From assembly GCA_030867875.1 (NCBI GenBank), contig JAOWCC010001634.1:50812021-50876020 (forward strand): a DNA stretch of 64,000 nt, read 5' to 3'. The translations under genes and the position numbers were made by a program. Source of the DNA: Actinernus sp. WN-2022 (taxonomy: Eukaryota > Cnidaria > Anthozoa > Actiniaria > Actinernidae). Below, in pieces: positions 1-14,500 of this stretch (positions within the stretch are counted from its first letter, which is position 1; each line of letters begins with the position of its first letter). Below the pieces are notes generated by a model that was not told where the DNA came from, did not search any database, and saw nothing but the letters and a program-made list of their open reading frames with translations.

Positions 1-650
1 AAATGGATAAATGTAGTGACGTCATAATGATGGCTACATTCAGCTGAACTGATCAGGTTATGTTTCGTTGACAGTCCTTTATACACCTACCAAAATTCAT
101 TCCTCTATGCTTTAAAAGCTCCAGATGTTTTGCCAAAGCTTGTAAACAGGGTGAATTTAAGCATCTCTCTACGTTCGATGGATAACTCACTTAATCTTAT
201 TACTTATCAGATTCCTAATGTCAAGACCCTGTGTTACCAAAATAGTTATTTTATAAGAGCTTCCCGAACTTGGAATACACTTCCACGTGAACTGCGTAAA
301 TCAGATATCTCTTTACCTAAATTTAGATCATTACTATTTAAACATTACGTGTCTGCCATCACTTCTGTATTTGACATCGAGAACCCTAGGTCTTGGAAGT
401 CTGTATGTCTGAAATGTCACCAGGCAAGACAGTTAACCGCACCTCTCAAATGCTGCTTTTAGGTTGAAATAGGTATTGTAATTAGATCATTTATTGTAAT
501 TTTATCTTTCATAAGAAACCAACGCTGCGTTGGTTCTCCTGGCCTCTATGTTTTGTTTGTTGTATACTTTACTTCATTCTATTTTGTATCTTCTATTATG
601 GCCGAAGTAAGTAAATAATAAATAAATAAAAAATAAATAAATAAAATACT
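1..650 (+). pseudogene. LINE 3' fragment (C-terminal end of RT ORF and 3' tail)
   Basis: 130-462 encodes 110 residues with the motifs SRTWNTLPRELRKSD, FRSLLFKHY and SWKSVCLKCHQAR. These resemble the C-terminus of CR1/L2-like non-LTR retrotransposon ORF2 proteins (W..LP..IR). The RT core is absent, so the copy is 5'-truncated or continues left of the window. The fragment ends with an ATAA-rich tail at 612-643, typical of these LINEs. Confidence 0.55.
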
Positions 651-659
651 CTTAAAATA

Positions 660-2460
660 ATGAAACCCCAACCTTTTTACTGTCATTTGTGCCCGACATG
701 ATAGTTTACACTAATTCTGGAAAGTACCTAAAATAATAAAATGTACAATTACATGTACAAGTATTAAAATATTATGTTAAAACAGAGAGAGAAGTTGTAA
801 CCAGATCCATCAATTGAGGACCTTCACTGGATAAAATTAATATTTCTAGAGATGACCAGTGGTACAGGGCGTTTAAAGCTATATTTTGTCGATATTTCAG
901 CTGCCAAGCAAGATTTCATCAGGACTTAGTTCTTACAGTGGCGGGTCTAAAATACAGGTAGAGAGTAGTGTGTTTGGCAGGAGCCCTATAATGTCCGAAT
1001 GTATCACTCGGTGTATTATGCTTGAAGTCAATCACTGATTAATAATAATGAACTTTATTTACCCTCGGTAATTATATATAGCACACTGGGTGCTAGTTTG
1101 ACCGAGCCTATAATTAATGATAATATAATAACTAAGAGAGCCACCTAATTAGAGAAAAAAGCGGAAAAAACTATGCTAAAACTATAAAATACAAATATCT
1201 ATATATACATATACATGTATGTGTTTAAAAATAATAATTTATAAAAAGATATTTAGAAAACGATTAGAATTTGTGTTTTCGAATCAAGTTTTTAAAAAAG
1301 TTTTATGTTGGCAGCCAAATGATGTTAAAATTATATCATGAAGATTAAATAAGCATTTGCAGCATTGAATGTCAGGAGGCCTCTCAAAACCTTGCATTTT
1401 ATTGGACCCCATTTGGACTGCACTGACAAAGAATTCCATTGTTTTAGGGTTTGTATTGTTTCAGGATTATGCATTGTTTGGATAGCCAGTACTATTCCAG
1501 GTTCTGAGCCCTTGAATGTAAATGACAGAGAATTACAGAGCTAAAATGTTTGAGTCATAATTTTCTCTTATCACCAAACCAATAGCATCATTGGAGGATA
1601 AGACTGGAGCTACTAAAAACCTTGCATTTTATTGGACCTCTTTTGGGCTGCACTATAAAGAAATATAATGTGTTTGTATCGTTCTATTGTTGTATTGTTA
1701 TGGTTACTAGCAAGCCAATAAAATGGCAGGTTGTTAGTTACTGCTGTCGGACCCTCATTGGAAACTGCAGCCAAAGGCATAGTCTTAAAATGTTACGATT
1801 GACCTCAGGTTTACATAAAAAGCTGAAAAATGACAATGGTTCACCACTTTAAACCCTCAAAAAGTATATGTATGTTGAAATAGTACATGTATGTATATTT
1901 TAAAAGGCTTTGAAGTGGGTCAACCACTGTCATTTTTCAGCATTTTTCTTAAACCTGTGATCAATTGTGACATTTTTAGACTACATGTACTTTGGCTGCT
2001 CTTTCCTGTAACGCTATTGGTTTGCTGATGAGGAAATTATGATGTTTTTCTGACGTCACATATACACATAGGGGTCAACCATGTAACAAGCCCCAATACT
2101 GCAGAAATCGTCTGTTATAGTACCTTAATTACTATCTTTTTCATTCAATGCTGCAAATGTTATTATTTTTACGACTTTTAAAATAACATTTATATAGTTC
2201 TTTACTCATTTTTAACTTGTGGATGCACGCATGTGCAGGAACACGTTATTGGGATTAAGTGGATTTCATTTCCGAGGGTGGAAAGACTGTTACAATAGAT
2301 GATGAGAGGTCTGTTATTCCGACATCCGTTCACAACAACACGGTAAGAAGCCCTGCAAGCCGAAATATTGATGAAATACTGTTTACATGTATCTTTAAAA
2401 CAGTGACTCATCTGTAACCACTGGTCATCTCCAGAAATCTTAAAAATTAATATTAATAAT
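660..2460. other. Non-coding stretch, SLC37A3-like intron 10 (inferred)
   Basis: No coding region supported. The bases CCTTGCATTTTATTGGACC occur at 1391 and 1620 and, inverted and diverged, near 55120-55145, which marks a dispersed repeat. A short run of reading frame at 2202-2468 (-) has no recognisable similarity. The stretch lies in the expected downstream intron. Confidence 0.5.
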
Positions 2461-2502
2461 GTTATCACCAGACAATCTTATCAAGGAAGACTGAGAACAT
2501 AC

Positions 2503-2587
2503 CAATATCTGCTGGAGATGGAATGAGGCAGAAGAAAACTATGATACCACCAGCAAATAGAATAACAGACGGCAATAACATGGCATA
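2503..2587 (-). CDS. SLC37A3: SLC37A3-like exon 10 (TM6 region), last exon visible
   Basis: 85 nt, acceptor ATAATAG and donor GTATGT. It reads YAMLLPSVILFAGGIIVF and then FCLIPSPADI(G). The AGGI(V/I)(I/V)FF.L..SP..IG pattern ends the N-terminal six-helix half before the central cytoplasmic loop. It ends in phase 1. No continuation is recognisable in 1-2500, so the central loop and C-terminal half lie left of the window. Confidence 0.85.
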
Positions 2588-5500
2588 CTATTATGAAAAT
2601 AAACAACAGTATTTCAATCAATGTGTAATACATACAATGTACATATAGAACAATGCTATTACTGACCAGTACTGTATGCCAGTGAGGGTAACACTGTCTG
2701 ACGCAGATCCAGGATTCTCTAAGAGGGGTGGGGTTTGATCAGTGCAACTTCTGTTTTTCTTTATAAAAGGGAGGGAGAGGAAGGGGGGTTCGACAGAGAA
2801 AAGGGGATTCAATTTAGAAAAGGGGGATTCGGTCAAACACCCTTTTACTCCCTGGATCCACCCCTGACTGCACAGGTCATGTTATTGAACCTCATAGCCA
2901 TAATCAAGAACAGAAGCAACCTATATGTGCATGTTTGCATTACAGTTGAACTGCTTACCTCATAGCCATAATCAAGAACAGAAGCAACCTATATGTGCAT
3001 GTTTGCAGTAACAAGAAAGAAAACAAAGGATCAATAATATAATACCAGTATGCAAATGTAGTCACAACTATTACAGGTCACAATGGAAGAAAAACGTTGT
3101 CAATAGCCCTCTTCATTATACGACTGGAAGCAATCAAAGTAAACTGTCTGATAATAGGTTGTGTTTCCTAATTCCTAATGATAATCATAGAAATAATACA
3201 ATCATTAAATAAATAATTAATTAATTAAATAATTCAAATTCATATATAGCACATAGGTAAAGAAACCAAATCCAGCCTATCTGATGTAATTTCACCCAAG
3301 TGTATTACTTGTGCAAATGAAGTTCAGGGGAAGGGGGGTTAAGCCGTTTTCAAATTTAGTTTTGCCTGTCATTCTCTCCCCCCCCCCCCTGAAAGTTGAT
3401 GTCAACCAAATTAAGAAGACCCCCTGAAGTTTTCTATGGGTAACATTTTAGTGAAAACTCCATGTCTCTACGATGTTAGTTTCTACCCGTAAAAATCCAT
3501 CGCCCTTTTCATTTTGGTCGCAAAGCATACTGGGAGAGTTTCATGTTCTATTTCCCAGTCCAGAACTGGATTATATAAAGTTGTAGTGTCAACATTATAG
3601 TTTTGGTAGTAAACACGACGAACACAACATATTGGTTGCAAATTTGGGGTAAGAAATGCGAACCTTGCAAAACTGAGGGGGGAGGGGTGAGAAATCCAAT
3701 GCATTTCCTGTGAATAAATGTGCTCTCCCCCATTAGAATTGGCTTGAATGAAGTTGCAGCTTAAAAATCATAGTTTTGGTAGTAAACATGACGAACACAA
3801 CATATTGGTTGCAAATTTGGGGTAAGAAATGCGAACCTTGCAAAACTGAGGGGGGAGGGGTGGAAAATCCTATGCATTTCCTGTGAATAATGGAATCCTC
3901 CCCATTTAGAAGTGGCTAGAATGAAGTTGCAGCTTAAAATTACAATGGATTAAGTGATGTGGCACAATTAAAACCATGGTTTCTGTACTCGAAGTGACGA
4001 CTGCAATGCAGCATGAACTGGCAGCGGAAGGCTGTCGGTTCGCAAGCTTGTAATAATAATAATAATAATGGTTTATTACACAGCCTATTCATTCTAGTGA
4101 ATCATCAGTGAATCATAAATACAATGTAAAATAAATTAGATATAGATAATAATAAAAAAGTTATACTATTACACAAATACAAATATAAATGCAAATTGTA
4201 AATACAAATTAAATTAGGTAGCTAATACAATGTCAGTTTAAAATTGCCCACCTTACCACTATCCATAGAAGACGATACCAGGGAACCATGCACAATGGGC
4301 TATTAATAATCTACATGTACAAGTAGCATTTACAAATACACAAAGCATTTATATGCAAACCTTATTAGGCAATTCAAATTGCAGACAATAAAGATGTACA
4401 ATGTACATGTATGTAACTCAAGTTTCTTACCTCAAGAGCACCAAAGATGTTTCCAACAGAGGCACAGGCGCTCCATATACCAAACACTAAACCACGGCTA
4501 AACAAGTATTAACACCAAACTATTAGGGTAACACTAAACCACGGCTAAACAAGTATTAACACCAAACTATTAGGCTAACACTAAACCATGGCTAAATACA
4601 TGTAAGTATTAACACCAAACTATTAGGCTAACACTAAACCATGGCTAAATACATGTAAGTATTAACACCAAACTATTAGGCTAACAATAAACCATGGCTA
4701 AACAAGTATTAACACCAAACTATTAGGCTAACACTAAACCATGGCTAAACAAGTATTAACACCAAACTATTAGGCTAACACTAAACCATGGCTAAACAAG
4801 TATTAACACCAAACTATTAGGCTAACACTAAACCATGGCTAAATAAGTATTAACACCAAACTAGTAGGGTAACACAATTTATTAAACACTTTTTAAAAAG
4901 CATATGAGCCCAAATTTGTTATCATCAAAATTGATTCTCCATCAAGTCAATAGTTGAATAGTGAAATATTCTTAATTTGATTGTTGTGTCTATGAGTTAT
5001 AGAGGTTTAAATTTCGAATATGCTGTGAATATGTGATGAAAAACAGGGAATTTACTGACATTTCATTCCTACTTACAAATATAGTTTTGATTTAAACAAA
5101 ATATTCTGTAAATTCACTGAGTGACATATTAAGCATCAACTATTATAACACGGATGTTTATGAAAGGTCATTTATCACTACTTAAGCAACATAATATTTA
5201 TTGTTTAATAAATTATTCCCTGTTTAACATCATATCATTAACATATTCAAAATATAAACGTTAAAAAGTTTATAACCCATACACACAAAGCTCAAATCAA
5301 GAAATATCTTTAACTATTTACCTGACCTAGTATCAATAATTTTATTACCATTTTCATTGAAGTACCATTGTGAAAGTTGTAAGGACTTCCCGTTTGGAAA
5401 ATTGCATTGCAAGTACCACCTAGATTTAATTAAGTATGTGGTATGCCTTTGAAATTAAGTGCTGTTTGAGAGCAGACTCCACATGACTGACGGTCGGTTA

Positions 5501-8500
5501 AATGCAATTTTCGAAACGTGATTTGAAACTTCCAGGGTCGCACTTCAGTGAAAACGGGTAATAATGACTTAAAATGCGGGCTCATATACTGTACAACGTA
5601 TATATGTATGCACTTTAAACTCTAAGTGCTGTCAGAATATACACTGCAATTAACTTTTTTTATTAATAGATATTTATTATATACATGTATTCAGAGTGGA
5701 TGCTGATATTTAGTAATACCTTGACTTGCCAAACCAGTTCCCCATTATGGCTACAGTAGATGGCCAGCCAGTCGACTGCAGTATTCCTTGGTCATGAGGA
5801 AAAATTACAACTGTAACTTAACATTTACTAATTAAAATATAATTTATTAAGTACTGTTTAAAACACGAACAGCAGTGTTTTATCAAGTTTAAAAATTCGA
5901 GGGCGAAGCCGGAGAATTTTTAGACTTGATAAAACACGTGCTGTGAGTGTTTTAAACGGCTTCAAAAACGCTTTAAGAATGCAATGAAAGAAAGACGCAC
6001 ATCTCAAGGGAATGGTTACTTAATGAACCATTGAACCTTTGTATTCACAACGCCATGCAAAATATTCGAGTAATCACTGCCTGCAATTACGAACATCTCA
6101 AGGGAATGACATGAAGAAATTACCATACTATGTTGTTTGAAGCGGCGTTTCGCAATGCACACTTGAAGGATTTGGTATCGTGGTTTACCTCGATAAAGTT
6201 CAAGACTTGGAAAGCGATGTGACTGACATGACGGCAGACTCTAAATTTTTGACTCCAGCACAAAATATGTAAGTTTAATGCACGTTTTTATAATTTTACG
6301 GCTTTGAGTTTGGTTTAATAATTGGAACTAAACAGTGGCTCGGTAAACAAGTAATGTAGTTGGATAACTTCATTTTAAAAATATTATCTGAAGTCTGTGT
6401 ATCTCGGTAGTCTGCTGATATTAGTAAATTTAGTGCAAAATTTATTATCTAGGTACCTTATGTTCCGTGTACTTTTTGCTATCTTTGGGTCTTTATCAGT
6501 GAATTCTTAATTAAGATGAAACTTTATATAATATTTCATGTTCATTAATATTCTTTATATAAAACGTTCATCCTAATTAGCAATTCAGTGAGAAAGCTGA
6601 AACATCAATAGAAATTCCATTGTCTCAATCATTAACCCCGTTTCCCTCTGGGACAGAATTCAAATCCCTCCGCGGGCCTTTTAGAATGATGAGATTTTAT
6701 CAGGTATAAAGGAGCATGCACGTGACTGATTTGCTTCATCTGATTGGACAAAATGCTCATTAATTATTCATGAGTTTTTGAAGTACTGTATAAACTACAT
6801 GCCCCAGTCGTTCAAAATGTGGATCAGTTATAATGTGACTCAGTAAGTATTATTTTGTAACTAACTTATTCTATCTACTGAATATGGATTTATCTGGCGC
6901 ATAGAAAGTTAATCCACTTCTGAACATCTGGAGCTTGTGTTTTACAGTGATTTCCACCACTGAAAAATATTGTATCTGAACACACGTAAAAATACAATGT
7001 GTTGATATTGCCTCAGCCAATCAATCTTCTTGCCTTTTTAGTGATTCAGTAATATTGTGCTTCTTAGTATTGTTCATGAAATAAACAGAATAATACATGG
7101 ATGCTTGGAGATATGACATTTATCTTTGAGTACTGTTCAACTCAATATTATAGAGAAATATTGATTTGAACACGAGAAGATAAAATATTAATTCCATATC
7201 TCCAAATGCCCAATTGAAGGGCCATGTGCAAAAAGGGCAAAAGTGACAATTTCAAATACTCAAAAAATTAACTTTGCCTTGAGAATAGAAAAACCAGCAT
7301 TTTCTCCTCTCGTTAGTTAAGAGAGCCTTTCAGATCAAAGAGGAATTTATGACAGCTCAAAAGAAACAAGTAGTCAAGCCATTTCTATAGAAAACATTTG
7401 TTATTGTTTGTTAATTCAAGTTGGGGTGGAAAAGACAGCATTTTGAAGAACATGCGCTCGGTTACTTTAAATTTAAGTTTTGGCAGGAAAATGCTTTCCG
7501 AAGATAAAATAAGGCTTGAAGAAGGATTCGTTCTCTTTCACCTCGGAAAGCAAGCAGGAGAGCAAGGCATGAGCATGTAATAGTATGGGCTAACGGAAAA
7601 ACCTAACTGGCAATTAATTTATTTTGGACAGGATAAACAATCCACGAAATGTAGCTCGAGTTCGCAGATGTTGGTGTGGGAGGGAAGGAAACTAACCATG
7701 CGAGATATCTGCATCAGAGGCTACCCAGCGGGGGTGTTTTGCTTCGCCTCACACCTCTGTGGCCCAGGTTTGAGTCCCGGACGCGGTGCCGTATGCGAGT
7801 TGAGTTTGTTGGTATCTCGTCCTTGCTCCGAGGGTTTTTCTCCAGGTTCTTTAGTTTTCCTCCCTCCACAAAAACCAACATAATAAATTCCAATTCGATC
7901 TGTGGATTAGCTGGGACCTGGCTTTGATCAGCCCCTATGGTTGTTTCAGGTCTCGTTAGAAATTCAGAGAAGAGCACTAAGATATTCTTGTCAGAATAAC
8001 AGACCAACATTTCGAAAAAGCAACTCTGTGTAAAGTCCCATTGGACATCATTAAGTCACTGGCTTAACTCATGCTTAAAATAATGAAGAACTGTTTGACT
8101 AAAAGGCAGTTCGTTATTGCTGTAGATTTTTACACAGAGTCATGTCTTCAGGCGAAGCAAACTGTTAATATTCTGGAGCTAAGAAGGCCATTTTGATAAG
8201 TTTGATGGTCTGAGTTTCCAAAGATACTGTAGTTGTGTCGGGCCTTGTTTGTGCTTCACCTTTAGACTTCTCAAAAATTCTAAAGATCAAGAAACCCTAT
8301 GACATTCTCCTGTGGAAAATGTTGCTGTGTACCACAATTCTTTTCAGTACATGTTGAGTCCAAATGGAATCTGAAGGGAATCAGGTTATATCCGTGTTAG
8401 CTACGAGGATAGCTTGTTGTTTTCAAAGAATATTGGTGTGAAATACATGTATACAAATTGAATGATATTAAGGATATTTAGGGCAGGGAAAAGAAAACAA

Positions 8501-11500
8501 CAACAGCCAAACCCGAGGTCAACAGCTTGGGTGCCATGACAACCCCTGAGAGAAAAGACAAGAGTTTTTTCTAATATCAGCATTTTCACATACATGTACA
8601 AGCATCACAATCTAAATAAAATTTAACTTCATAAAATGTAAAGTGAACATAAATAATAGCACAGAGTGTCACTCAGTCAAATCAACACTCACACCCTTTT
8701 TGCATACAGCCCTTCAATTGCAAGTACTGTACACATTATATATGAATCTGTAGTCGATAGGCAGGTAAACAGGTAGTCATGGCAACATAGATAATCAAGG
8801 TAAACAAGTAGTCATACATGTACATGTAGCAACCAAAATACTCTTCTTTTTTTTTCACTCCACTCCCAAAAAAACTGAACCCCATTTTTAATGTCTCCCA
8901 AAAATTAAAATACTTCTCATAATCATCATGAATAATAATAATTTATTATTGTTCCCTTGTTTAAAAAAAATCCCTAGTTAAAAATTAATTCACTGTGATC
9001 AATGTTCTCTTTTTACCATAAAAAAAATTGGCAGGAAAGTATATGGCACTAACAAAAAGCAAAACGCAAAATGCAACAATGAATCTCCATGTGACTGCTG
9101 CTTTGATCATGCAATATGTGCATTCATTTGGTATAAACTTACCATTCAACCCCATAAAGATACCATAATACCATATGTTATACACTCCTATCCACTTGCT
9201 AACTGTGCCAAACATGAAGACCTGATGAAATATAAAAATATCAGAACAGAGCAAAAGAAAATGATGGATAACTAGTTCCTGTATAAATTACTGTAGGACT
9301 GCATCAGTAGGGAAGATAAACACTGACAGTGTATAATCAACTAAAAGTAGATTAGGTATGATATTCCACCATGGACAGTAAGTAGCTGACATGTACTGTA
9401 TATGTTGTGGGGCAATTCTGATCACTGGTTCAATTTGTTTTGAACTGGAACAAATATTTTTGAACCAGGGCAAATGTTTTTGAACTGCCTCAATTGCAAT
9501 ATTAGCCCTAAACACTCATAGTTTACCTGTGAGGTTCAGCCACATTTAATTTTATTAATAGCCCTAAACACTTTTTGATTACCTGTGAGCTTATGTTCAC
9601 TGACACGGTAATATGGTCTTTTTATGTTGGAGTAAGCAGAGACTGAGCCAGAAGGGGCAATTTGGCCCTTTTGCCATTTAATTTCCTTTGGAAGTGGGAC
9701 AAAGTGGGACAAAGTGGGACAATTTGACCCAAGCTATCTTTTATTTTCAAGGTACAAAATAATGTATTTTAAAGTGGGCACAATGGCACAGCCTGGCTCA
9801 TTCCCCGGGTAATTAGCTATTGTATTATGATAAGTACAGACAAACTCACATGTTTACCTGTGGCCTAGCCCTAAAACCTCAATGTTTATCTGGGAACTTT
9901 TGCTCACTGACCAGTTAGGGTCCTTTTTATATTGGAGTAAGCTGTTGTGCATTGCATTATCATGATAACTTATGCTCACTGACCAGTTAGGGTCCTTTTT
10001 ATATTGGAGTTAATAAAGCTGTTGTACATTGCATTATCATGATAACTTATGCTCACTGACCAGTTAGGGTCCTTTTTATATTGGAGTAAGCTGTTGTGCA
10101 TTGCATTATCATGATAACTTATGCTCACTGACCAGTTAGGGTCCTTTTTATATTGGAGTATTAGCTGTTGTACATTGCATTATCATGATAACTTATGCTC
10201 ACTGACCAGTTAGGGTCCTTTTTATATTGGAGTAAGCTGTTGTGCATTGCATTATCATGATAACTTATGCTCACTGACCAGTTAGGGTCCTTTTTATATT
10301 GGAGTAAGCTGTTGTGCATTGCATTATCATGATAACTTATGCTCACTGACCAGTTAGGGTCCTTTTTATATTGGAGTAAGCTGTTGTACATTGCATTATC
10401 ATGATAACTTATGCTCACTGACCAGTTAGGGTCCTTTTTATATTGGAGTATTAGCTGTTGTACATTGCATTATCATGATAACTTATGCTCACTGACCAGT
10501 TAGGGTCCTTTTTATATTGGAGTAAGCTGTTGTGCATTGCATTATCATGATAACTTATGCTCACTGACCAGTTAGGGTCCTTTTTATATTGGAGTAAGCT
10601 GTTGTGCATTGCATTATCATGATAACTTATGCTCACTGACCAGTTAGGGTCCTTTTTATATTGGAGTATTAGCTGTTGTACATTGCATTATCATGATAAC
10701 TTATGCTCACTGACCAGTTAGGGTCCTTTTTATATTGGAGTAAGCTGTTGTGCATTGCATTATCATGATAACTTATGCTCACTGACCAGTTAGGGTCCTT
10801 TTTATATTGGAGTAAGCTGTTGTGCATTGCATTATCATGATAACTTATGCTCACTGACCAGTTAGGGTCCTTTTTATATTGGAGTAAGCTGTTGTACATT
10901 GCATTATCATGATAACTTATGCTCACTGACCAGTTAGGGTCCTTTTTATATTGGAGTAAGCTGTTGTGCATTGCATTATCATGATAACTTATGCTCACTG
11001 ACCAGTTAGGGTCCTTTTTATATTGGAGTAAGCTGTTGTACATTGCATTATCATGATAACTTATGCTCACTGACCAGTTAGGGTCCTTTTTATATTGGAG
11101 TAAGCTGTTGTGCATTGCATTATCATGATAACTTATGCTCACTGACCAGTTAGGGTCCTTTTTATATTGGAGTAAGCTGTTGTGCATTGCATTATCATGA
11201 TAACTTATGCTCACTGACCAGTTAGGGTCCTTTTTATATTGGAGTAAGCTGTTGTGCATTGCATTATCATGATAACTTTTAATATAGTTTTTGGAAAACC
11301 ATTAATTGCCGAAAGGGAAGCCAAATGGACCAATTGAGGTCGGAAAATTTAAAAACGTTAATGTTCGAAGCTTTCTTAATGACCTACATGTATATACTTT
11401 ACCATGGGAACAGTTAGATAGAAAGCAAAATGTGGATGAAATGTGGGGGTGTTGGAAGGCATTGTTTGTTCAAGTACTTGACAGACATGCTCTGATTAGG

Positions 11501-14500
11501 TCAAAGAGAGTAAAGAAAAAAGGCAGTCTCCCATGGGTATCTAAAGAAATTAAAAGAAAGCTATTCAAAAGAAATTCTCTCAAGCGCAAAGCAGTGAAAA
11601 CAAATAATGAAAATGACTGGAAGTCATATACATTGTAAGTCTTCTTGAAAAGATGCAAATATTGCTCTGCACAATGCCAAAGCAGAATAAAATCCCTTTT
11701 TAGAATCTTGAGAATTGCCCCAGAGAAAATCAACAACCTGGCATTCCTCACAATTTTGCATGTGAGGGATTGGCACTAGTTGATTTTTATGAAAATCCAA
11801 GATGGGAGACACAGACTTGTACACTTGCGACTAAATACAGTTACTTAGTTAGTTAGTTAGGTCGGGCGCTAGCCCGGACCATATGAATTCTCTTCCTCCA
11901 GTCACTTCTGTCCATCATTGCAGTTCTTATTTCTCCAGTTGTTGCCAACCCAGTATCATCAAGCAATGTACAGGAATGGCTAAATACAGGAATGGCTCTG
12001 ACCTATCTATCTTCCTATACTCGTCTCCATCTCTAAGATGATTTTTACGAGTTGTTTGGTCATTGGCAAAGAATAACAATAATAGATAAATAAATAAATA
12101 ATAATAATGAAAAAGAAAAGTAATTAGAGCTGCATCAGTTAATTTTACAGGAAGTGATGATCAAGCTTTGTTTTGAAGGAGGAGATAGATTTAGCCTGGA
12201 CTAAAGTTGATGGTAAGCTGTTCCATTCTCTTATGGTCTCAGGGAAGAAAGAAAACTGATGATAGTTTGTCTGTGATGGAGGGACTTTGTAGGAGAATTG
12301 ATGTACATGTAGATGTCGACTTGTTCTCCCCATTGGTGTTAAATACTTCTGTTTGTCCACCTCAACTACATCATTACGAATCTTATATAGCATAGACAGT
12401 CTATTCTTTTTTCTTCTTAGTTCTAAGGTTTCCCATTCGAGTTCTTGTAGCATTTCAGATACACTTGATGTATTGTGGTATCTGTTTAGGGTGTAGCGCG
12501 CTGCTCTTTTTTGGACCATCTCGATTTTCTTCATGTTTACTTGGGTATATGGGTCCCAGACTGTAGATGAGTATTCAACTGTTGGACGAACCAGACTCTT
12601 ATATGCGACAGATTTCAGGAATGGCAAATTTACTTTAAGATTTCTCTTCAGAAAGCCCAATGTTTGATTTCCCTTGTTTGCAATATTAGAGATGTGAGTG
12701 TTCCAACGAAGATCTGATGTGAGTGTCACTCCAAGGTACTTTGCTGAATCTACTGCCTTAAGAATCTTTCCATGCAGTATGTAATTATAGATGAACGGGT
12801 TTTGTTTGCGAGTGATTCGTAGAACATGGCATTTATCTGTATTAAATTCCATGAGCCACTTATTTTCCCACATTTCAAGCTTATACAGGTCACTTTGGAG
12901 AGTATTTGCATTATCCTGTGATTGTATAGATACATGTAGGTACAACATTGTATCGTCTGCAAAAAGTCTGACTGTTGAATCTAAGCCTTCAGGCAGGTCA
13001 TTTATGTATAGCAAGAACAAACATGGGCCCAAGACTGACCCTTGTGGGACTCCGGAAAGCACTTTTACTTTGCTTGAATGTTCTCCCATTAGAACAACCT
13101 GCTGTGAGCGGTTTGTGAGGAATGCTTGGATCCAGTGCTTTGTCTTTCCTCTGATACCACAGTGATCGAGTTTATGGATAAGCCGTTGGTGTCCAACCTT
13201 GTCAAAGGCCTTAGAAAAGGCCTTAGAAAAGACCTATGATTTGCCAAGAATACAGTTGATTAGGAATGTCCACAACCTACATGTAGGTCAAATTGACTCA
13301 GGTTTGGCTATCAATGATTCTAAAAAGGGATTTATTATTTTGGGGGATTCATTAAAAAAGGGGGTTTAGTTTTTTAGGGGGGAGTACCTTAAAGAAAAGA
13401 AAAATTCACCCACCCCTCCCCCTACAAAATATTTTTTAGCAACCCACCCCTCCCCTCCTCTTCCTACATCCCCACTTCTCTTCCTACTACCACCCCCTTC
13501 TTATATCACTTTCTTTACCCCCTGCCCACTTACATTCAGGTCACCCATCCATTTACTTACCTCACCCGATCGGGCTTAACTTTGCTGAATCACGAGGAAC
13601 ACCTGGTAGATATTAATCCAGTGGATTATCGCACTGCGCCACGAAAGCGCTTGTTGATTTGAACACATCATTTATTCTCCATGTGAGTAATCATGGAACC
13701 CAGTCCCTCTCGTTATGCACGCATGCGTACTGCTAACAAAATCGGACTTGGAAACATCTTTCGAAAAACATGGACGATCGCAATATTAAACCCGGTCCAA
13801 ACTGTAACACATATGACGTTTGTGTTGACTGTATTCTTTCATGAAAACTGTAGCAATTCAAGAAAAGTAAGAAAGCTAAATCCAGAAAAATACATTGTTT
13901 ATAGATGATCAGGTGTACTTCATTACAGCTCCACTCGTACTTCTCTTCAAAACAAACTGTCTTTTGCAGAGTAATCACTCAGATCACTGACAGATAAAGT
14001 AAAGAGAAAAGTAAAGGGAAAAGTAAAGAGAAAAGGAAGGGAATTTTAGAAAGCAAATCACATCTAACATTGTAGCTAGAAGAAGATTTCTACGATTCAA
14101 GAGCTAAACAGTATCTCAGTAAAGTAACGGGTGCAGAGGATCTTGGAGTATTACCAGCTCGTACTCGTTAGACTCAGCTTTTCAAATGGAATAAAACACA
14201 ATTGGAAAGTGACTCAAAGAAATGCTGTATTATATTGTCTTGGTCTCTCATCAAAGAATCGCCCACAGAGGTGTGAAAAGACGCAGGAATAAATAAATGT
14301 TCGAGAACTTACACATAAATAACTCAAAACGTTATCAACAGTTATATTTCACTTTGCCGTTTCCATGCTGACAGGGCCAGTAATAACAAGCAGATTTACT
14401 AAAGCCAGTTAACACCCCACTCCAAGCAAACTCATTCCTAACACTTAATTATAAATTGATTTAATGGACCTGTGAACTAATCCAAACCCTAACAGTAACC

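Noticed and set aside
2202..2468. Possible further SLC37A3-like exon on the minus strand
   Set aside because: Sequence lacks any family motif, and exon 10 already ends at 2503 with a good donor.
8985..9254. Single-exon reading of the frame around 9143-9221
   Set aside because: Only the 79 nt between CAG and GTAAGT match the family; the rest is intron read through.
10161..11259. Long minus-strand open frames with a repeating peptide
   Set aside because: They are produced by the 72-bp satellite period and end at two-base variants; no start context or homology.
9885..11280. Possible CRISPR-like repeat array
   Set aside because: Units are contiguous with no unique spacers, and the genome is eukaryotic.
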